From positions 1-28,699 of the forward strand of contig CAZBQG010000017.1 of NCBI GenBank assembly GCA_964493945.1: a stretch of 28,699 nucleotides of DNA, written 5' to 3'. Shown in pieces: positions 7,971 to 15,893 of the stretch (the first letter of the stretch is position 1; the number at the start of each line of letters is the position of its first letter). Source of the DNA: CAZBQG01 sp964493945 (lineage in GTDB: Bacteria > Pseudomonadota > Alphaproteobacteria > Rhodospirillales > UBA2165). The notes under the pieces are model-generated. The model saw only the letters and a list, made by a program, of their open reading frames with translations, did not search any database and had not been told where the DNA came from. Made by a program: the position numbers and the translations under genes.

Positions 7971-9365
7971 TTACCTCATATCGGCATCGAATTCGTTCTT
8001 TATTGTGTCAAAAATGGCCCGGATTCCAAGGGCTTCCCCCCCTTCCGGGCGGCCCGGGCTGGATTTTCCGTTCCAGGCCATGAGGTCCAGATGGGCCCAT
8101 CGTGTCGATGAAGAAATGAATTCTTCCAAAAAAAGCGCCGCGGTAATGGCGCCGCCGAAACCGCCCTCGGGGGCGTTGGTGAGGTCGGCCAGGGGGCTTT
8201 CCAACTGTTTGCGGTAGCCTTTCCAAAGGGGCAGGCGCCAGAGCGGATCATCTGCCTCCTTGCCATGTTGGAGCAGGCTTTCGGCCCAATCATCGTGGTT
8301 ACAAAATAAGGCCGGCAGTTCGGTGCCGAGCGCCACCCGGGCGGCCCCCGTCAGTGTGGCCATATCAATCAGCAGGCTGGGGTTTTCGCTGTCGGCCTCG
8401 GCAAGCGCATCGGCCAGGATGACCCGGCCCTCCGCATCCGTATTGCCGATTTCGATGCTCAATCCTTTGCGCGTCTCGATGATGTCCAGGGGCCGCATGG
8501 CGTTGCCGGCGACGCTGTTTTCCACCGCCGGAACCAGAAGGCGGAGCCTGACGGGCAGCCCCGCCCCCATGACCATGCGGGCCAGGCCCAAGGCATGGGC
8601 ACCGCCGCCCATATCCTTTTTCATCAATTTCATGCCGCTGGTGGGTTTGAGATTAAGCCCGCCGCTGTCGAAACAAACCCCCTTGCCCACCAGGGTCAGT
8701 TTGGGATTTTTTTCATCACCCCAGCGGAGATCGATCAGCCTGGGTGCCTGGGTGCTGGCCCGCCCCACGGCATGGATGGCCGGGTAGCCCTGGGCCAGCA
8801 ATTCATCGCCGACGGTCAACTCGATTTCGGCATCAAATTCCTCCGCCATTTGTGTGGCGCATTCTGCCAATTGTTGCGGGCCCATATCCGCCGCCGGCGT
8901 ATTGATCAGATCGCGCACCAGGAAAATTGCCTCCACGGCATTCAGCACGGCGCCTTGATCACAAGTTCCAGGCCAGCAAAGGCGGGCCGGATCTTTTTCC
9001 TTTTTTTCGCTTTTGTAGCGCCGGAACTCATAGGCGCCCAAGGCCCAGCCCAGGGCCGCCAGTCCCGCCGCATCCGGCGCAAGACTATCTTCCAGCCGGT
9101 AATTCCCGCCCGGCAGGCGGGTCCGGGCGGCAGCGTATTCCCACAAGCCGTCCTCCTCATCCAGGCCAAGCAAAATATGAGCCGGCGCGCCATCGGGGCC
9201 GGGGATCAGACAAATGGTGCCGGGTTCGGCCTCCCAGGCAGAGCCCGTCACCCAATTGCCGATATTTGCCTCCTGGCCGGCCAGCCAATCCACGAGCCCA
9301 TGTTCAGAGAGCCCGGTGATGGGAAGGGAAGGGGTTTCGTCCGTACCGCAAAAGATATGGCGCAT
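7971..9365 (-). CDS. M17 leucyl aminopeptidase family protein
   Basis: Cytosolic di-metal aminopeptidase that removes N-terminal residues from peptides. The 464-residue protein has an N-terminal regulatory domain and the M17 catalytic domain. The catalytic domain carries the metal and catalytic residues in VGKGVCFDSGGLNLKP, KKDMGGGAHALG and the family signature NTDAEGRVILADAL. The N-terminal part is short compared with E. coli PepA (503 residues), closer to the PepB-like alphaproteobacterial group. Its ATG lies 1 bp after the aqpS stop, so it is probably the last gene of the paaK-arsC-aqpS run. No functional link with arsenic is evident. Confidence 0.92.
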   Translation of the reverse strand: MRHIFCGTDETPSLPITGLSEHGLVDWLAGQEANIGNWVTGSAWEAEPGTICLIPGPDGAPAHILLGLDEEDGLWEYAAARTRLPGGNYRLEDSLAPDAAGLAALGWALGAYEFRRYKSEKKEKDPARLCWPGTCDQGAVLNAVEAIFLVRDLINTPAADMGPQQLAECATQMAEEFDAEIELTVGDELLAQGYPAIHAVGRASTQAPRLIDLRWGDEKNPKLTLVGKGVCFDSGGLNLKPTSGMKLMKKDMGGGAHALGLARMVMGAGLPVRLRLLVPAVENSVAGNAMRPLDIIETRKGLSIEIGNTDAEGRVILADALAEADSENPSLLIDMATLTGAARVALGTELPALFCNHDDWAESLLQHGKEADDPLWRLPLWKGYRKQLESPLADLTNAPEGGFGGAITAALFLEEFISSSTRWAHLDLMAWNGKSSPGRPEGGEALGIRAIFDTIKNEFDADMR

Positions 9366-9366
9366 G

Positions 9367-10038
9367 TCAGGGGTCTTTCCTTGGATAGAGCCAGGCGAAC
9401 ACCGCCACCGCGATCAGCGCGCCGATCAACTGAGCGATGATGAAGCCCGGCGCATCGGCGGGCGCGATGCCCGAAAATGTGGGTGTCAAAGCGCGCCCCA
9501 GGGTGACCGCCGGATTGGCAAAAGATGTGGAAGAGGTAAACCAATAGGCCCCGGTGATGTAGAGCCCGACGGCGAGCGCCACCCATCCGGGCCGGGTCAT
9601 GGCGCAGCCCAAAATGGTGCCCAGCAAGCCGAAGGTGGCGATGATTTCTCCCACATATTGAGCGGTCCCGTTCCTGGCAGTGGCGGAGGGGGCGAACAAG
9701 GCTTCACCGAACATGATATGGGCCAGCCCCACGCCCAGGAGGGCACCAAAAATTTGGGCCAGGACAAACCACCCGGCGGGCCCTGGTTTGATTGATTTCC
9801 TGAGGAAAAAGGCAAGGGTCACGGCCGGATTGAAATGGGCACCCGAGAGGGGGCCGAAAACTAGAATCAGGACGGTGAGCGCCGCCCCCGTGGCGATGGA
9901 ATTGGCCAAGAGCGCAATCGCCCCATTGCCGCCCGACAACTTCTCCCCCATGATGCCCGATCCGACCACGGCGATGAGCAAAAAGGCCGTGCCCAGGAAT
10001 TCGGCCACGCATTGGCGGCTGAGGCTTGTTTCGTTCAT
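9367..10038 (-). CDS. aqpS: MIP-family channel (AqpS-like aquaglyceroporin)
   Basis: A 223-residue, six-helix major intrinsic protein with both half-helix NPA motifs, HFNPAVTLAFF (about residues 68-78) and FANPAVTLGRAL (about residues 173-184). The start overlaps the arsC stop by 4 bp (ATGA). A MIP channel coupled to an LMW-type arsenate reductase is the arrangement described for rhizobial ars operons. There, arsenate is reduced inside the cell and the arsenite leaves through the channel, without an ArsB or Acr3 pump. The family is clear; arsenite as the solute is inferred from the arsC neighbour. Confidence 0.88.
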   Translation of the reverse strand: MNETSLSRQCVAEFLGTAFLLIAVVGSGIMGEKLSGGNGAIALLANSIATGAALTVLILVFGPLSGAHFNPAVTLAFFLRKSIKPGPAGWFVLAQIFGALLGVGLAHIMFGEALFAPSATARNGTAQYVGEIIATFGLLGTILGCAMTRPGWVALAVGLYITGAYWFTSSTSFANPAVTLGRALTPTFSGIAPADAPGFIIAQLIGALIAVAVFAWLYPRKDP

Positions 10039-10505
10039 GTAATGACTTTCTGTGATGCGAACACGGACCCGGGATCCTGGATGAGCTGACGGATGCGGCT
10101 TTGCAATATGGCAAAAGTCTCTTCGAAAAGGGCGGTTATTTGCTCATCGCTCCCCTCACCGGCGGCAGGATCGGCCAGTCCCCAATGGGCCGTGGCCGGG
10201 CTGCCTGGCCAAAGGGGGCAGGTTTCACCGGCGGCGGTGTCGCAAACCGTGATCACCCCATCCATTTGAGGGGCGCCGGGGCGGGCGAATTCGTCCCAGC
10301 TTTTGGATCTCAAATCCCCACCCGCCAGACCATGCCTGGCCAATGTTTTGAGGGCGAAGGGGTTGACCTTTCCGGTGGGATGGCTGCCGGCGCTGAAGCC
10401 CTGGAAATGCCCGCCCCCAACATGGGTGAGGATGCGCTCGCCCAGAATGGAGCGGGCCGAATTGCCGGTGCACAGAAACAGAATGTTGAAGATCTGCCCG
10501 TTCAT
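10035..10505 (-). CDS. arsC: Arsenate reductase, low-molecular-weight phosphatase type (ArsC)
   Basis: A 156-residue cytoplasmic arsenate reductase of the LMW-PTP fold. The P-loop CTGNSARS near the N-terminus holds the nucleophilic Cys and Arg (CX5R). The segment VCDTAAGETCPLWPG has the two further redox cysteines (C-x7-C) of the thioredoxin-coupled mechanism, and AHWGLADPA completes the family pattern. I choose the ATG at 10505 (MNGQIFNILFLCTGN) over an in-frame TTG one codon earlier. It is coupled to aqpS by a 4 bp overlap. No arsR repressor gene is visible nearby. Confidence 0.93.
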   Translation of the reverse strand: MNGQIFNILFLCTGNSARSILGERILTHVGGGHFQGFSAGSHPTGKVNPFALKTLARHGLAGGDLRSKSWDEFARPGAPQMDGVITVCDTAAGETCPLWPGSPATAHWGLADPAAGEGSDEQITALFEETFAILQSRIRQLIQDPGSVFASQKVIT

Positions 10506-10542
10506 CAAACCTGCCTGGAACCGGAGGGCGCCAGACCCATAT

Positions 10543-11853
10543 TCAGAGCCTCAGATCCACGACCCGTGTCGCCTTGCCCATGGACCGTTCCACCCCGCCC
10601 TCGGGCAGGATTTTGACGTCGGCGGTGACCCCGATGCTCACCTTGATGGCCTGTTGCAGGGCCTTGCCCGCATCCTCCATTTTCTTCTCGCCGGCCTGAG
10701 CGACAGCAGGGCGGGCTTCGACCACCACGGTGATTTCGTCTAAGGGTCCATCGCGCCGCACCTCAATGAAATAATGGGGCGTCAGGCCGTCTTGTTTCAG
10801 TATCAGCTCCTCCACATGGGACGGGAACAAATTGACGCCCCGGATGATGAGCATGTCGTCGCTGCGCCCGACCAGCCGGTCGATGCGCTTGAAGCTGCGC
10901 ACGGTGGGCGGCATGAGCTTGGTCAGATCGCGCGTGCGAAAGCGGATCATGGGCAAGCCCTCCTTGGTCAAGGTGGTCAGCACAAGTTCTCCGATCTCGC
11001 CGTCCGGGACGTTCTGGCCCGTCTCCGGATCAATTATTTCGACAAGGAAATGATCTTCGAAGATGGCGATCCCGTCCTGGCTTTCGACGCATTCCGAACC
11101 TACGCCCGGCCCCATGATTTCCGACAGGCCGAAATGATTGCAGGCCTTCAGATCAAAGCGGTCTTCCAGCTCGACGCGCACCGCCTCGGTCCAGGGTTCG
11201 GCGCCAAAGACACCTACCTCCAGGGAGGTCTTTCTCGTATCGATTCCCTGGCGGTCGAATTCCTCGGCGATGGCCAGCATGTAAGATGGCGTGACGGTGA
11301 TCACCCGGGGCTTGAAATCCTCTATCAACTGCACTTGGCGTTCAGTCATGCCGCCAGATACGGGCACCACGGCGCAGCCCAAAGCCTCGCCGCCATAATG
11401 AAAGCCGAGCCCGCCGGTGAACAATCCATAGCCGAAGGCGTTATGCATGATGTCGCCCGGCCGGGCCCCGGCGTAAAGCAGTGACCGCCGGATCAAATGG
11501 GTCCAGGTTTCCATGTCGCGCCGTGTATAGCCGACGACGGTCGGTTTGCCCGTCGTTCCGCTGGAGGCATGAATGCGCACCAAATCCTCTCTGGGCACGG
11601 CAAACATGTTGAAAGGATAGGCCTGGCGCAGATCGTCTTTCAGGGTAAAGGGAATCTTGGGCAGATCACCCAGCCCGGTCACATCGTCGGGGTGAAAACC
11701 GGCGGCATCGAATTTCTTCCGATAGGTGTCCACATTTTCATAAGCGGTGTTCAAGGTAGCCAGCAGGCTGTCGAGCTGCAGGGCTTCCAATTCATCGCGG
11801 CTGGCCGTTTCGATGGGTTCCAGTTCCGATTTGTCCGGGGCCTTGGCTGTCAC
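10543..11853 (-). CDS. paaK: Phenylacetate-CoA ligase
   Basis: An AMP-forming adenylate enzyme that makes phenylacetyl-CoA, normally the first step of aerobic phenylacetate breakdown. Motifs seen are the ATP loop HASSGTTGKPTVVGYT, NHFGLSEIMGPGVG, and the hinge/adenylation segment IRFRTRDLT; the C-terminal domain ends RSMGKATRVVDLRL. I place the start at GTG 11851-11853 because AAAGGA lies 8 bases upstream. The in-frame TTG at 11871 has no ribosome site. This gives 436 residues, normal for PaaK. No other paa genes are present, and the next gene on the strand is arsC (37 bp away), so an isolated or different aryl-acid substrate is possible. Confidence 0.9.
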   Translation of the reverse strand: MTAKAPDKSELEPIETASRDELEALQLDSLLATLNTAYENVDTYRKKFDAAGFHPDDVTGLGDLPKIPFTLKDDLRQAYPFNMFAVPREDLVRIHASSGTTGKPTVVGYTRRDMETWTHLIRRSLLYAGARPGDIMHNAFGYGLFTGGLGFHYGGEALGCAVVPVSGGMTERQVQLIEDFKPRVITVTPSYMLAIAEEFDRQGIDTRKTSLEVGVFGAEPWTEAVRVELEDRFDLKACNHFGLSEIMGPGVGSECVESQDGIAIFEDHFLVEIIDPETGQNVPDGEIGELVLTTLTKEGLPMIRFRTRDLTKLMPPTVRSFKRIDRLVGRSDDMLIIRGVNLFPSHVEELILKQDGLTPHYFIEVRRDGPLDEITVVVEARPAVAQAGEKKMEDAGKALQQAIKVSIGVTADVKILPEGGVERSMGKATRVVDLRL

Positions 11854-11973
11854 GGCATTGTTCCTTTGCAAGGGTGAAAGCTGCTTATTTTCTCCACAAA
11901 TAACGGCCTAGCCGCCAGCCCGTCAATGACTCTTTGTGCTGCCGCCTGGCATGGGCGGTAACGCGATTGCGAC

Positions 11974-12004
11974 TTGATCATGGCTCAGGCTCTGACTATT
12001 TAAT
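11974..12004 (+). promoter_or_regulatory. Possible promoter for the copper chaperone block
   Basis: The 186 bp between the divergent paaK and SCO genes must hold both promoters. On the plus strand TTGATC (11974-11979) and TATTTA (11997-12002), 17 bp apart, are a weak sigma-70-like pair ending about 35 bp before the SCO start codon. The match is poor and the call tentative. Confidence 0.25.
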
Positions 12005-12039
12005 TGGCCCTCAAACAACTGGGCTCACGGAACTTTGCC

Positions 12040-12723
12040 ATGGCTAATAAGAAAAGGGTACTGGTGATCGGCGGGGTTCTGTTGGTGGCCGCCGGGCTCG
12101 GCGGCTGGCTGTTGACGGGGCTTTCCAGGCCCGGCGGCGCCCGCCTGATCAGTCCTGCTCCCCGTGTGCCGCCGGCCATCGAATTCCCCCAGGCCAGGGG
12201 CGGCAAGGTGGCGGGCGGGCCCTTTCAGCTTGTCGACCATAAGGGCCGCCCGGTCAGCGACAAGGATTACCGGGGCCGCTTCATGCTGATTTATTTCGGC
12301 TACACCCATTGCCCCGATGTGTGCCCCACCGATCTGCAATCCATGAGCACGGCTATGGAAGTGCTGGGGGATCTGGGCAAATGGGTGCAGCCTTTGTTCA
12401 TCAGTTTCGATCCGGTGCGCGACACCCAAGCCGTGATGGCCGATTATGTGAGCAATTTTCACCCCCGCCTGCTGGGCTTGACGGGAACCAAGGAACAAAG
12501 TCTGGCGGCGGCAAACTCTTTCGATGTGGATGTGTCGGCGACCTATGCGGCGAACGATCCGGAAATGGGCTATTCCATGAATCATTCGGCCTTTACCTAT
12601 CTGGCCGGGCCCGATGGGCGGGTGCGCATGATGTTCAAGGACGGCCTCGACGGCAAAACCATGGCCCGCTTCATCCATAAGGCCATGCGCCAGGAAGCGG
12701 CTATCGGCAAGGATGGCGGCTGA
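12040..12723 (+). CDS. SCO1/SenC copper chaperone, membrane-anchored (first copy)
   Basis: A thioredoxin-fold protein that binds Cu(I/II) and metallates periplasmic-side copper enzymes such as cytochrome oxidase CuA. From the ATG at 12040 it has 227 residues. An N-terminal membrane anchor follows KKR (VLVIGGVLLVAAGLGGWLL). Copper ligands are the CxxxC pair C91/C95 in THCPDVCPTD and H182 in MNHSAFTYL. An in-frame TTG at 12004 lacks a ribosome site; GGAA stands 8 bases before the chosen ATG. The second SCO gene begins 1 bp after its stop, and PCuAC and MCO genes follow, so delivery of copper to the large oxidase downstream is a reasonable inference. Confidence 0.92.
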   Translation: MANKKRVLVIGGVLLVAAGLGGWLLTGLSRPGGARLISPAPRVPPAIEFPQARGGKVAGGPFQLVDHKGRPVSDKDYRGRFMLIYFGYTHCPDVCPTDLQSMSTAMEVLGDLGKWVQPLFISFDPVRDTQAVMADYVSNFHPRLLGLTGTKEQSLAAANSFDVDVSATYAANDPEMGYSMNHSAFTYLAGPDGRVRMMFKDGLDGKTMARFIHKAMRQEAAIGKDGG

Positions 12724-12724
12724 T

Positions 12725-13279
12725 ATGCCCCGGGTTTTCCTTGCTTTTGTTCTTGCCATTCTTTTCGCCGCCGGCGCAGTGGCCCAGGAGAAAGCCGAAC
12801 ATCTGACCTTCACCGACCATAAGGGCCGGACGGTATCAGAGCGGGATTATCTGGGGAGCTATCAGCTTATTTTTTTCGGCTATACCCATTGCCCCGATGT
12901 CTGCCCCATGGATTTGCAGATATTGAGCCAGACCATGGCTGCGCTGGGGCCCCAGGGCAAACGGGTGCGGCCCATTTTTATTACATTTGATCCGGAACGG
13001 GACACGGCACCGGTTATGGCCAGCTATGTGTCCAATTTTCATCCGCGGCTGATCGGCCTGACCGGGACAAAGGCCCAGATATCCGCCGCCGCCCGGGCCT
13101 ATGAGGTGGTGGCCGAAAAGAGTAGTGAAAGCGATGACGCCAAGGAATATCTGATCAATCACACAGCGCTGACTTATTTGATCGGGCCCAAGGGCGAAGG
13201 GCTGGAGATTTTCGATCACGGCACCGGACCGGAAGCCATGGTCGCCCGCATCCGGGCCCATCTGGATAAGGATAAATAA
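12725..13279 (+). CDS. SCO1/SenC copper chaperone, secreted (second copy)
   Basis: A second SCO protein of 184 residues, clearly paralogous to the preceding one: THCPDVCPMDLQ against THCPDVCPTDLQ, and YVSNFHPRLIGLTGTK against YVSNFHPRLLGLTGTK. Copper ligands C56, C60 and H146 are kept. Unlike the first copy it has a cleavable-looking signal peptide (MPRVFLAFVLAILFAAGAVAQ), so it is probably soluble or loosely attached. The start at 12725 gives TGATATG with the upstream gene; an ATG at 12713 overlapping that gene would add four residues. Two diverged SCO copies in tandem suggest separate steps, for instance disulfide reduction and metal transfer. Confidence 0.9.
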   Translation: MPRVFLAFVLAILFAAGAVAQEKAEHLTFTDHKGRTVSERDYLGSYQLIFFGYTHCPDVCPMDLQILSQTMAALGPQGKRVRPIFITFDPERDTAPVMASYVSNFHPRLIGLTGTKAQISAAARAYEVVAEKSSESDDAKEYLINHTALTYLIGPKGEGLEIFDHGTGPEAMVARIRAHLDKDK

Positions 13280-13289
13280 AGGTAAACCA

Positions 13290-14078
13290 ATGAAAAAAAG
13301 TGCAATCTTCCTGCTATTTCTGGCCGGTTTTGTTTCCCTCGGTGGTACCGCCCGGGCCGATGGCGGGGTCAAAGTGACCGAAGTCTGGGCCCGCGCCACG
13401 CCAAGTATGGCCCGCAACGGGGTGGCCCATCTGAGCGTCACCAATCATGGAAGCCAAGCTGACCGCCTGACCGGGGCAAGTTCACCGGTGGCCAAACGGG
13501 CGTCGCTGCATACCCATATCATGAAGGACAAGATCATGATGATGCGCCCGGTAAAGGGCGTCGATCTGGCCCCCGGCGCCACTATTCGCTTTAAGCCGGG
13601 CGGGCTGCATGTCATGCTGATGGGGCTTAAGACCCAGCTCAAAAAGGGCGCCTCCTTTCCCCTCACTTTGACTTTTGAAAAGGCCGGTAAGGTTAAAGTG
13701 ACGGCCAGGATCGAAAGCATCGCGGCCATGGGCCCTGGCAAGAAAGGCGGTGGGCATAAGGGCCATGGGGGCTCTCATGGCCGTTCCAGCCCTGGGGAAA
13801 AGACCGACCATAGTTTCAAGCTGGCCATTGCGGGCGGCAAACTGACTGGCGGCAGCCGGACCTTGCGGGTCAAGGAAGGCGAAATGGTGCGCTTCGACTG
13901 GACGGCCGATCACGGAACGGAAATTCATCTCCATGGCTATGACAAGAAGACCCATATCAAACCCGGCCAGCCTGCCCACACTCGGTTCAAAGCCCGGGCA
14001 ACGGGCCGGTTCCCGGTTACCCTTCATCATGGGAAGAGCGAAAAACCCCTGTTCTATCTCGAAGTTCATCCCCGTTAG
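13290..14078 (+). CDS. PCuAC copper chaperone fused to a cupredoxin-like domain
   Basis: A 262-residue periplasmic protein with signal peptide (KKSAIFLLFLAGFVSLGGTARA). The N-terminal domain is PCuAC with the exact ligand spacing H74-x10-M85-x21-H107-x-M109, which binds Cu(I) and feeds SCO proteins or CuA sites. A His/Gly-rich linker (HKGHGGSHGRSS, about residues 153-164) leads to a second domain of about 95 residues. That domain has cupredoxin-like strands (HSFKLAIAGGKL, LRVKEGEMVRFDWTAD, EIHLHGYD, LFYLEVHPR). The protein has no cysteine, so the second domain cannot be a standard type 1 copper site; its histidines may still hold copper. It is 10 bp after the second SCO gene and 10 bp before the membrane protein. 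Confidence 0.85.
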   Translation: MKKSAIFLLFLAGFVSLGGTARADGGVKVTEVWARATPSMARNGVAHLSVTNHGSQADRLTGASSPVAKRASLHTHIMKDKIMMMRPVKGVDLAPGATIRFKPGGLHVMLMGLKTQLKKGASFPLTLTFEKAGKVKVTARIESIAAMGPGKKGGGHKGHGGSHGRSSPGEKTDHSFKLAIAGGKLTGGSRTLRVKEGEMVRFDWTADHGTEIHLHGYDKKTHIKPGQPAHTRFKARATGRFPVTLHHGKSEKPLFYLEVHPR

Positions 14079-14088
14079 GTCTTAACCC

Positions 14089-15546
14089 GTGCATCTCAAA
14101 ACCATATTCGCCGGGGGGATCATCCTGGCCACCAGCGCCGGTCCGGTCCTGGCCCATGGGTTTGGCAACCGTTTCGATTTGCCTCTGCCCCTTGGATATT
14201 TCCAGTGGGGGGCGGCCATGGCGGTGCTGTTTTCTTTCCTGGTTATTGCTCTAGTTCTGCGCCGGGCCGGCAGGGCGGAGGACTATCCCAAACTTAATCT
14301 GCTGCGCTGGGGGGTGGGCCGGGCGCTCCAGCATCCTTTGTTTTTGGGGCCGGTCCGGATTGTTTCCGTGGGCCTTTTCCTGCTGGTCGTCTGGGCCGGA
14401 TTGTTCGGCAATCAGAATGCGTCGCGCAATCTGGTGCCGACGGCCGTCTGGGTCTATTGGTGGGTGGGCTTGGGCTTCTGGAGCGCCTTTCTGGGCGACA
14501 TTCAAGGTCTGGTTAATCCCTGGAGGATTATCTATTCCTGGGTGGATGGGGCCGTCAGGCGCATCGGCATACCCGAAGGATTGTCCCTGGAACTGCCCTA
14601 TCCCCAATGGGCCGGCGTCTGGCCCGGCGTTATCTTGTTTCTGGGTTTTGCCTGGATCGAACTGGTTTGGGGCGCGGCCAGTTCAGTGCCGGCCAATCTG
14701 GCCATCGTCGGACTGATTTATTCGATCATCACCTGGACCGGCATGATCCTGTTCGGACCCCAGGTCTGGATCCGGGGCGGCGAGATATTTTCCATCGTTT
14801 TCGCCATGCTTGGCCGCTTCGCGCCCCTGCAAAGCGTTGTGCCCGGAGAAGGCAGCCCCCGGCAATTGATCCTCCGGGGTTATGGGGCCGGCCTGCTCAA
14901 CCGGGCGCCGGTTTCCTTTTCCATGACCGTGTTCGTGTTGCTGGCCCTGGCCACCGTCACCTTCGACGGGTTTCTGGAGACACCCCTTTGGGGGGCCATT
15001 TTGGATGTTTTGCACCAGACGCTCATGCCCCAGGCCGAGCGCACTCATTGGGCCTTGTTCACCTTGGCACTGGTATTCGTGCCCGGGTTCTTTTTGGTGA
15101 CGTTTCTGTTGTTCATGTGGGTCATGGCCCGCCTGCAGTCCAGCGGCATTTCCATCATAGCGCTGTCCGGATATTTCGTCTTTTCCCTGGTCCCCATCGC
15201 TTTGGCCTATCACCTGGCTCATTACCTGCTGTTTTTTATGGTGGGCGGGCAATTGATCATTCCCCTGGCTTCCGATCCCATGGGTTTCGGGTCTGACTGG
15301 TTGGGGACCTCGGGCTACCGGGTGGATATAGCCATCCTCAATGCCAAGACCTCCTGGTATGTGGGGGTTACCTCCATTGTGTTGGGGCATATTTTCGCCG
15401 TTTATTTGTCCCATGCCCAAGCCCTGCGCCTGTTCAAGGACCGGGCCATGGCGCTCCGGAGCCAGATACCCATGCTCTTGCTCATGGTTGGCTACACCAT
15501 GATCAGCCTGTGGATTATCGCCCAGCCCGTCGTCGAATTTGGCTGA
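14089..15546 (+). CDS. Polytopic membrane protein of unknown function (HGxGxRxDLPLPL family)
   Basis: A 485-residue integral membrane protein starting at GTG with AGGT upstream. The first segment resembles a signal peptide ending at AHGFG, followed by the motif HGFGNRFDLPLPL (residues 23-35), then roughly ten further hydrophobic helices. I recall this motif from proteins that databases label fenitrothion hydrolase, a name taken from one pesticide-degrading enzyme and probably uninformative here. A histidine pair inside a helix (AYHLAHYLLF) could bind metal or heme. It ends the block SCO-SCO-PCuAC, so a role in copper handling or membrane electron transfer is possible, but function is unknown. 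Confidence 0.7.
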   Translation: MHLKTIFAGGIILATSAGPVLAHGFGNRFDLPLPLGYFQWGAAMAVLFSFLVIALVLRRAGRAEDYPKLNLLRWGVGRALQHPLFLGPVRIVSVGLFLLVVWAGLFGNQNASRNLVPTAVWVYWWVGLGFWSAFLGDIQGLVNPWRIIYSWVDGAVRRIGIPEGLSLELPYPQWAGVWPGVILFLGFAWIELVWGAASSVPANLAIVGLIYSIITWTGMILFGPQVWIRGGEIFSIVFAMLGRFAPLQSVVPGEGSPRQLILRGYGAGLLNRAPVSFSMTVFVLLALATVTFDGFLETPLWGAILDVLHQTLMPQAERTHWALFTLALVFVPGFFLVTFLLFMWVMARLQSSGISIIALSGYFVFSLVPIALAYHLAHYLLFFMVGGQLIIPLASDPMGFGSDWLGTSGYRVDIAILNAKTSWYVGVTSIVLGHIFAVYLSHAQALRLFKDRAMALRSQIPMLLLMVGYTMISLWIIAQPVVEFG

Positions 15547-15571
15547 ATAAAACGCCGCTCAGGGCAATTTT

Positions 15572-15589
15572 GGCGCAAAAAATAGCGCC
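15572..15589 (+). terminator. Weak hairpin after the copper chaperone block
   Basis: GGCGC-AAAAAATA-GCGCC forms a 5-bp hairpin 26 bp after the membrane protein stop. It has no U run behind it, so it is at best a weak or Rho-assisted end of the first block. Confidence 0.25.
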
Positions 15590-15893
15590 TTCCAGGCCGC
15601 CCGGAATTTCATGAAAAAATTGGTTGCGTAATCAATCAATCTATGGCTTAAATGTCATAACATTATTAATGTCATATCAATTTATCTTTCTTGAATCATT
15701 CAGGAAAAGTGACAAAAACGCGGAAAAAAGGGAGTTGTTTACGGATTAGTCAAATTTCACAGAGAAATGGATGGTGCCCTTTTGGTCCAAAGATTGACTT
15801 GGGCCCTATCCCTGGGCCTGTCCCTGGGTATCTATCTCTGGTTTGGGAAGCGGCGGCATGGTTCGCCAAAAGCGCGAAGAAGGAGGACGGTTA
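15590..15893 (+). promoter_or_regulatory. AT-rich leader of the multicopper/molybdenum block
   Basis: The longest non-coding stretch inside the island. Between 15610 and 15700 it is clearly AT-rich, unlike the flanks. AATGTCATA occurs twice in direct orientation (15651-15659 and 15668-15676), and the first copy is part of the inverted repeat AATGT-CATA-ACATT (15651-15664). This is a good candidate for a regulator site and promoter. Nearer the gene CCCTGGG is repeated 12 bp apart (15809-15830 region), and AGGAGG (15881-15886) is the ribosome site of the next gene. No regulator gene is adjacent. The open frames through here lack coding character. Confidence 0.5.

Noticed and set aside
12004..12039. 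Upstream TTG start for the first SCO gene
   Set aside because: No ribosome site; the added residues (ALKQLGSRNFA) do not suit a membrane anchor N-terminus. The ATG at 12040 is preferred.
6411..15546. Genomic island integrated at tRNA-Leu
   Set aside because: No integrase, no direct repeat of the tRNA end was noticed, and the N run prevents judgement.
15570..15590. Sigma-54 promoter suggested by TTGGCGC...TAGC
   Set aside because: GG to GC spacing is 11 rather than 10 bases and the sequence is better read as a small hairpin.
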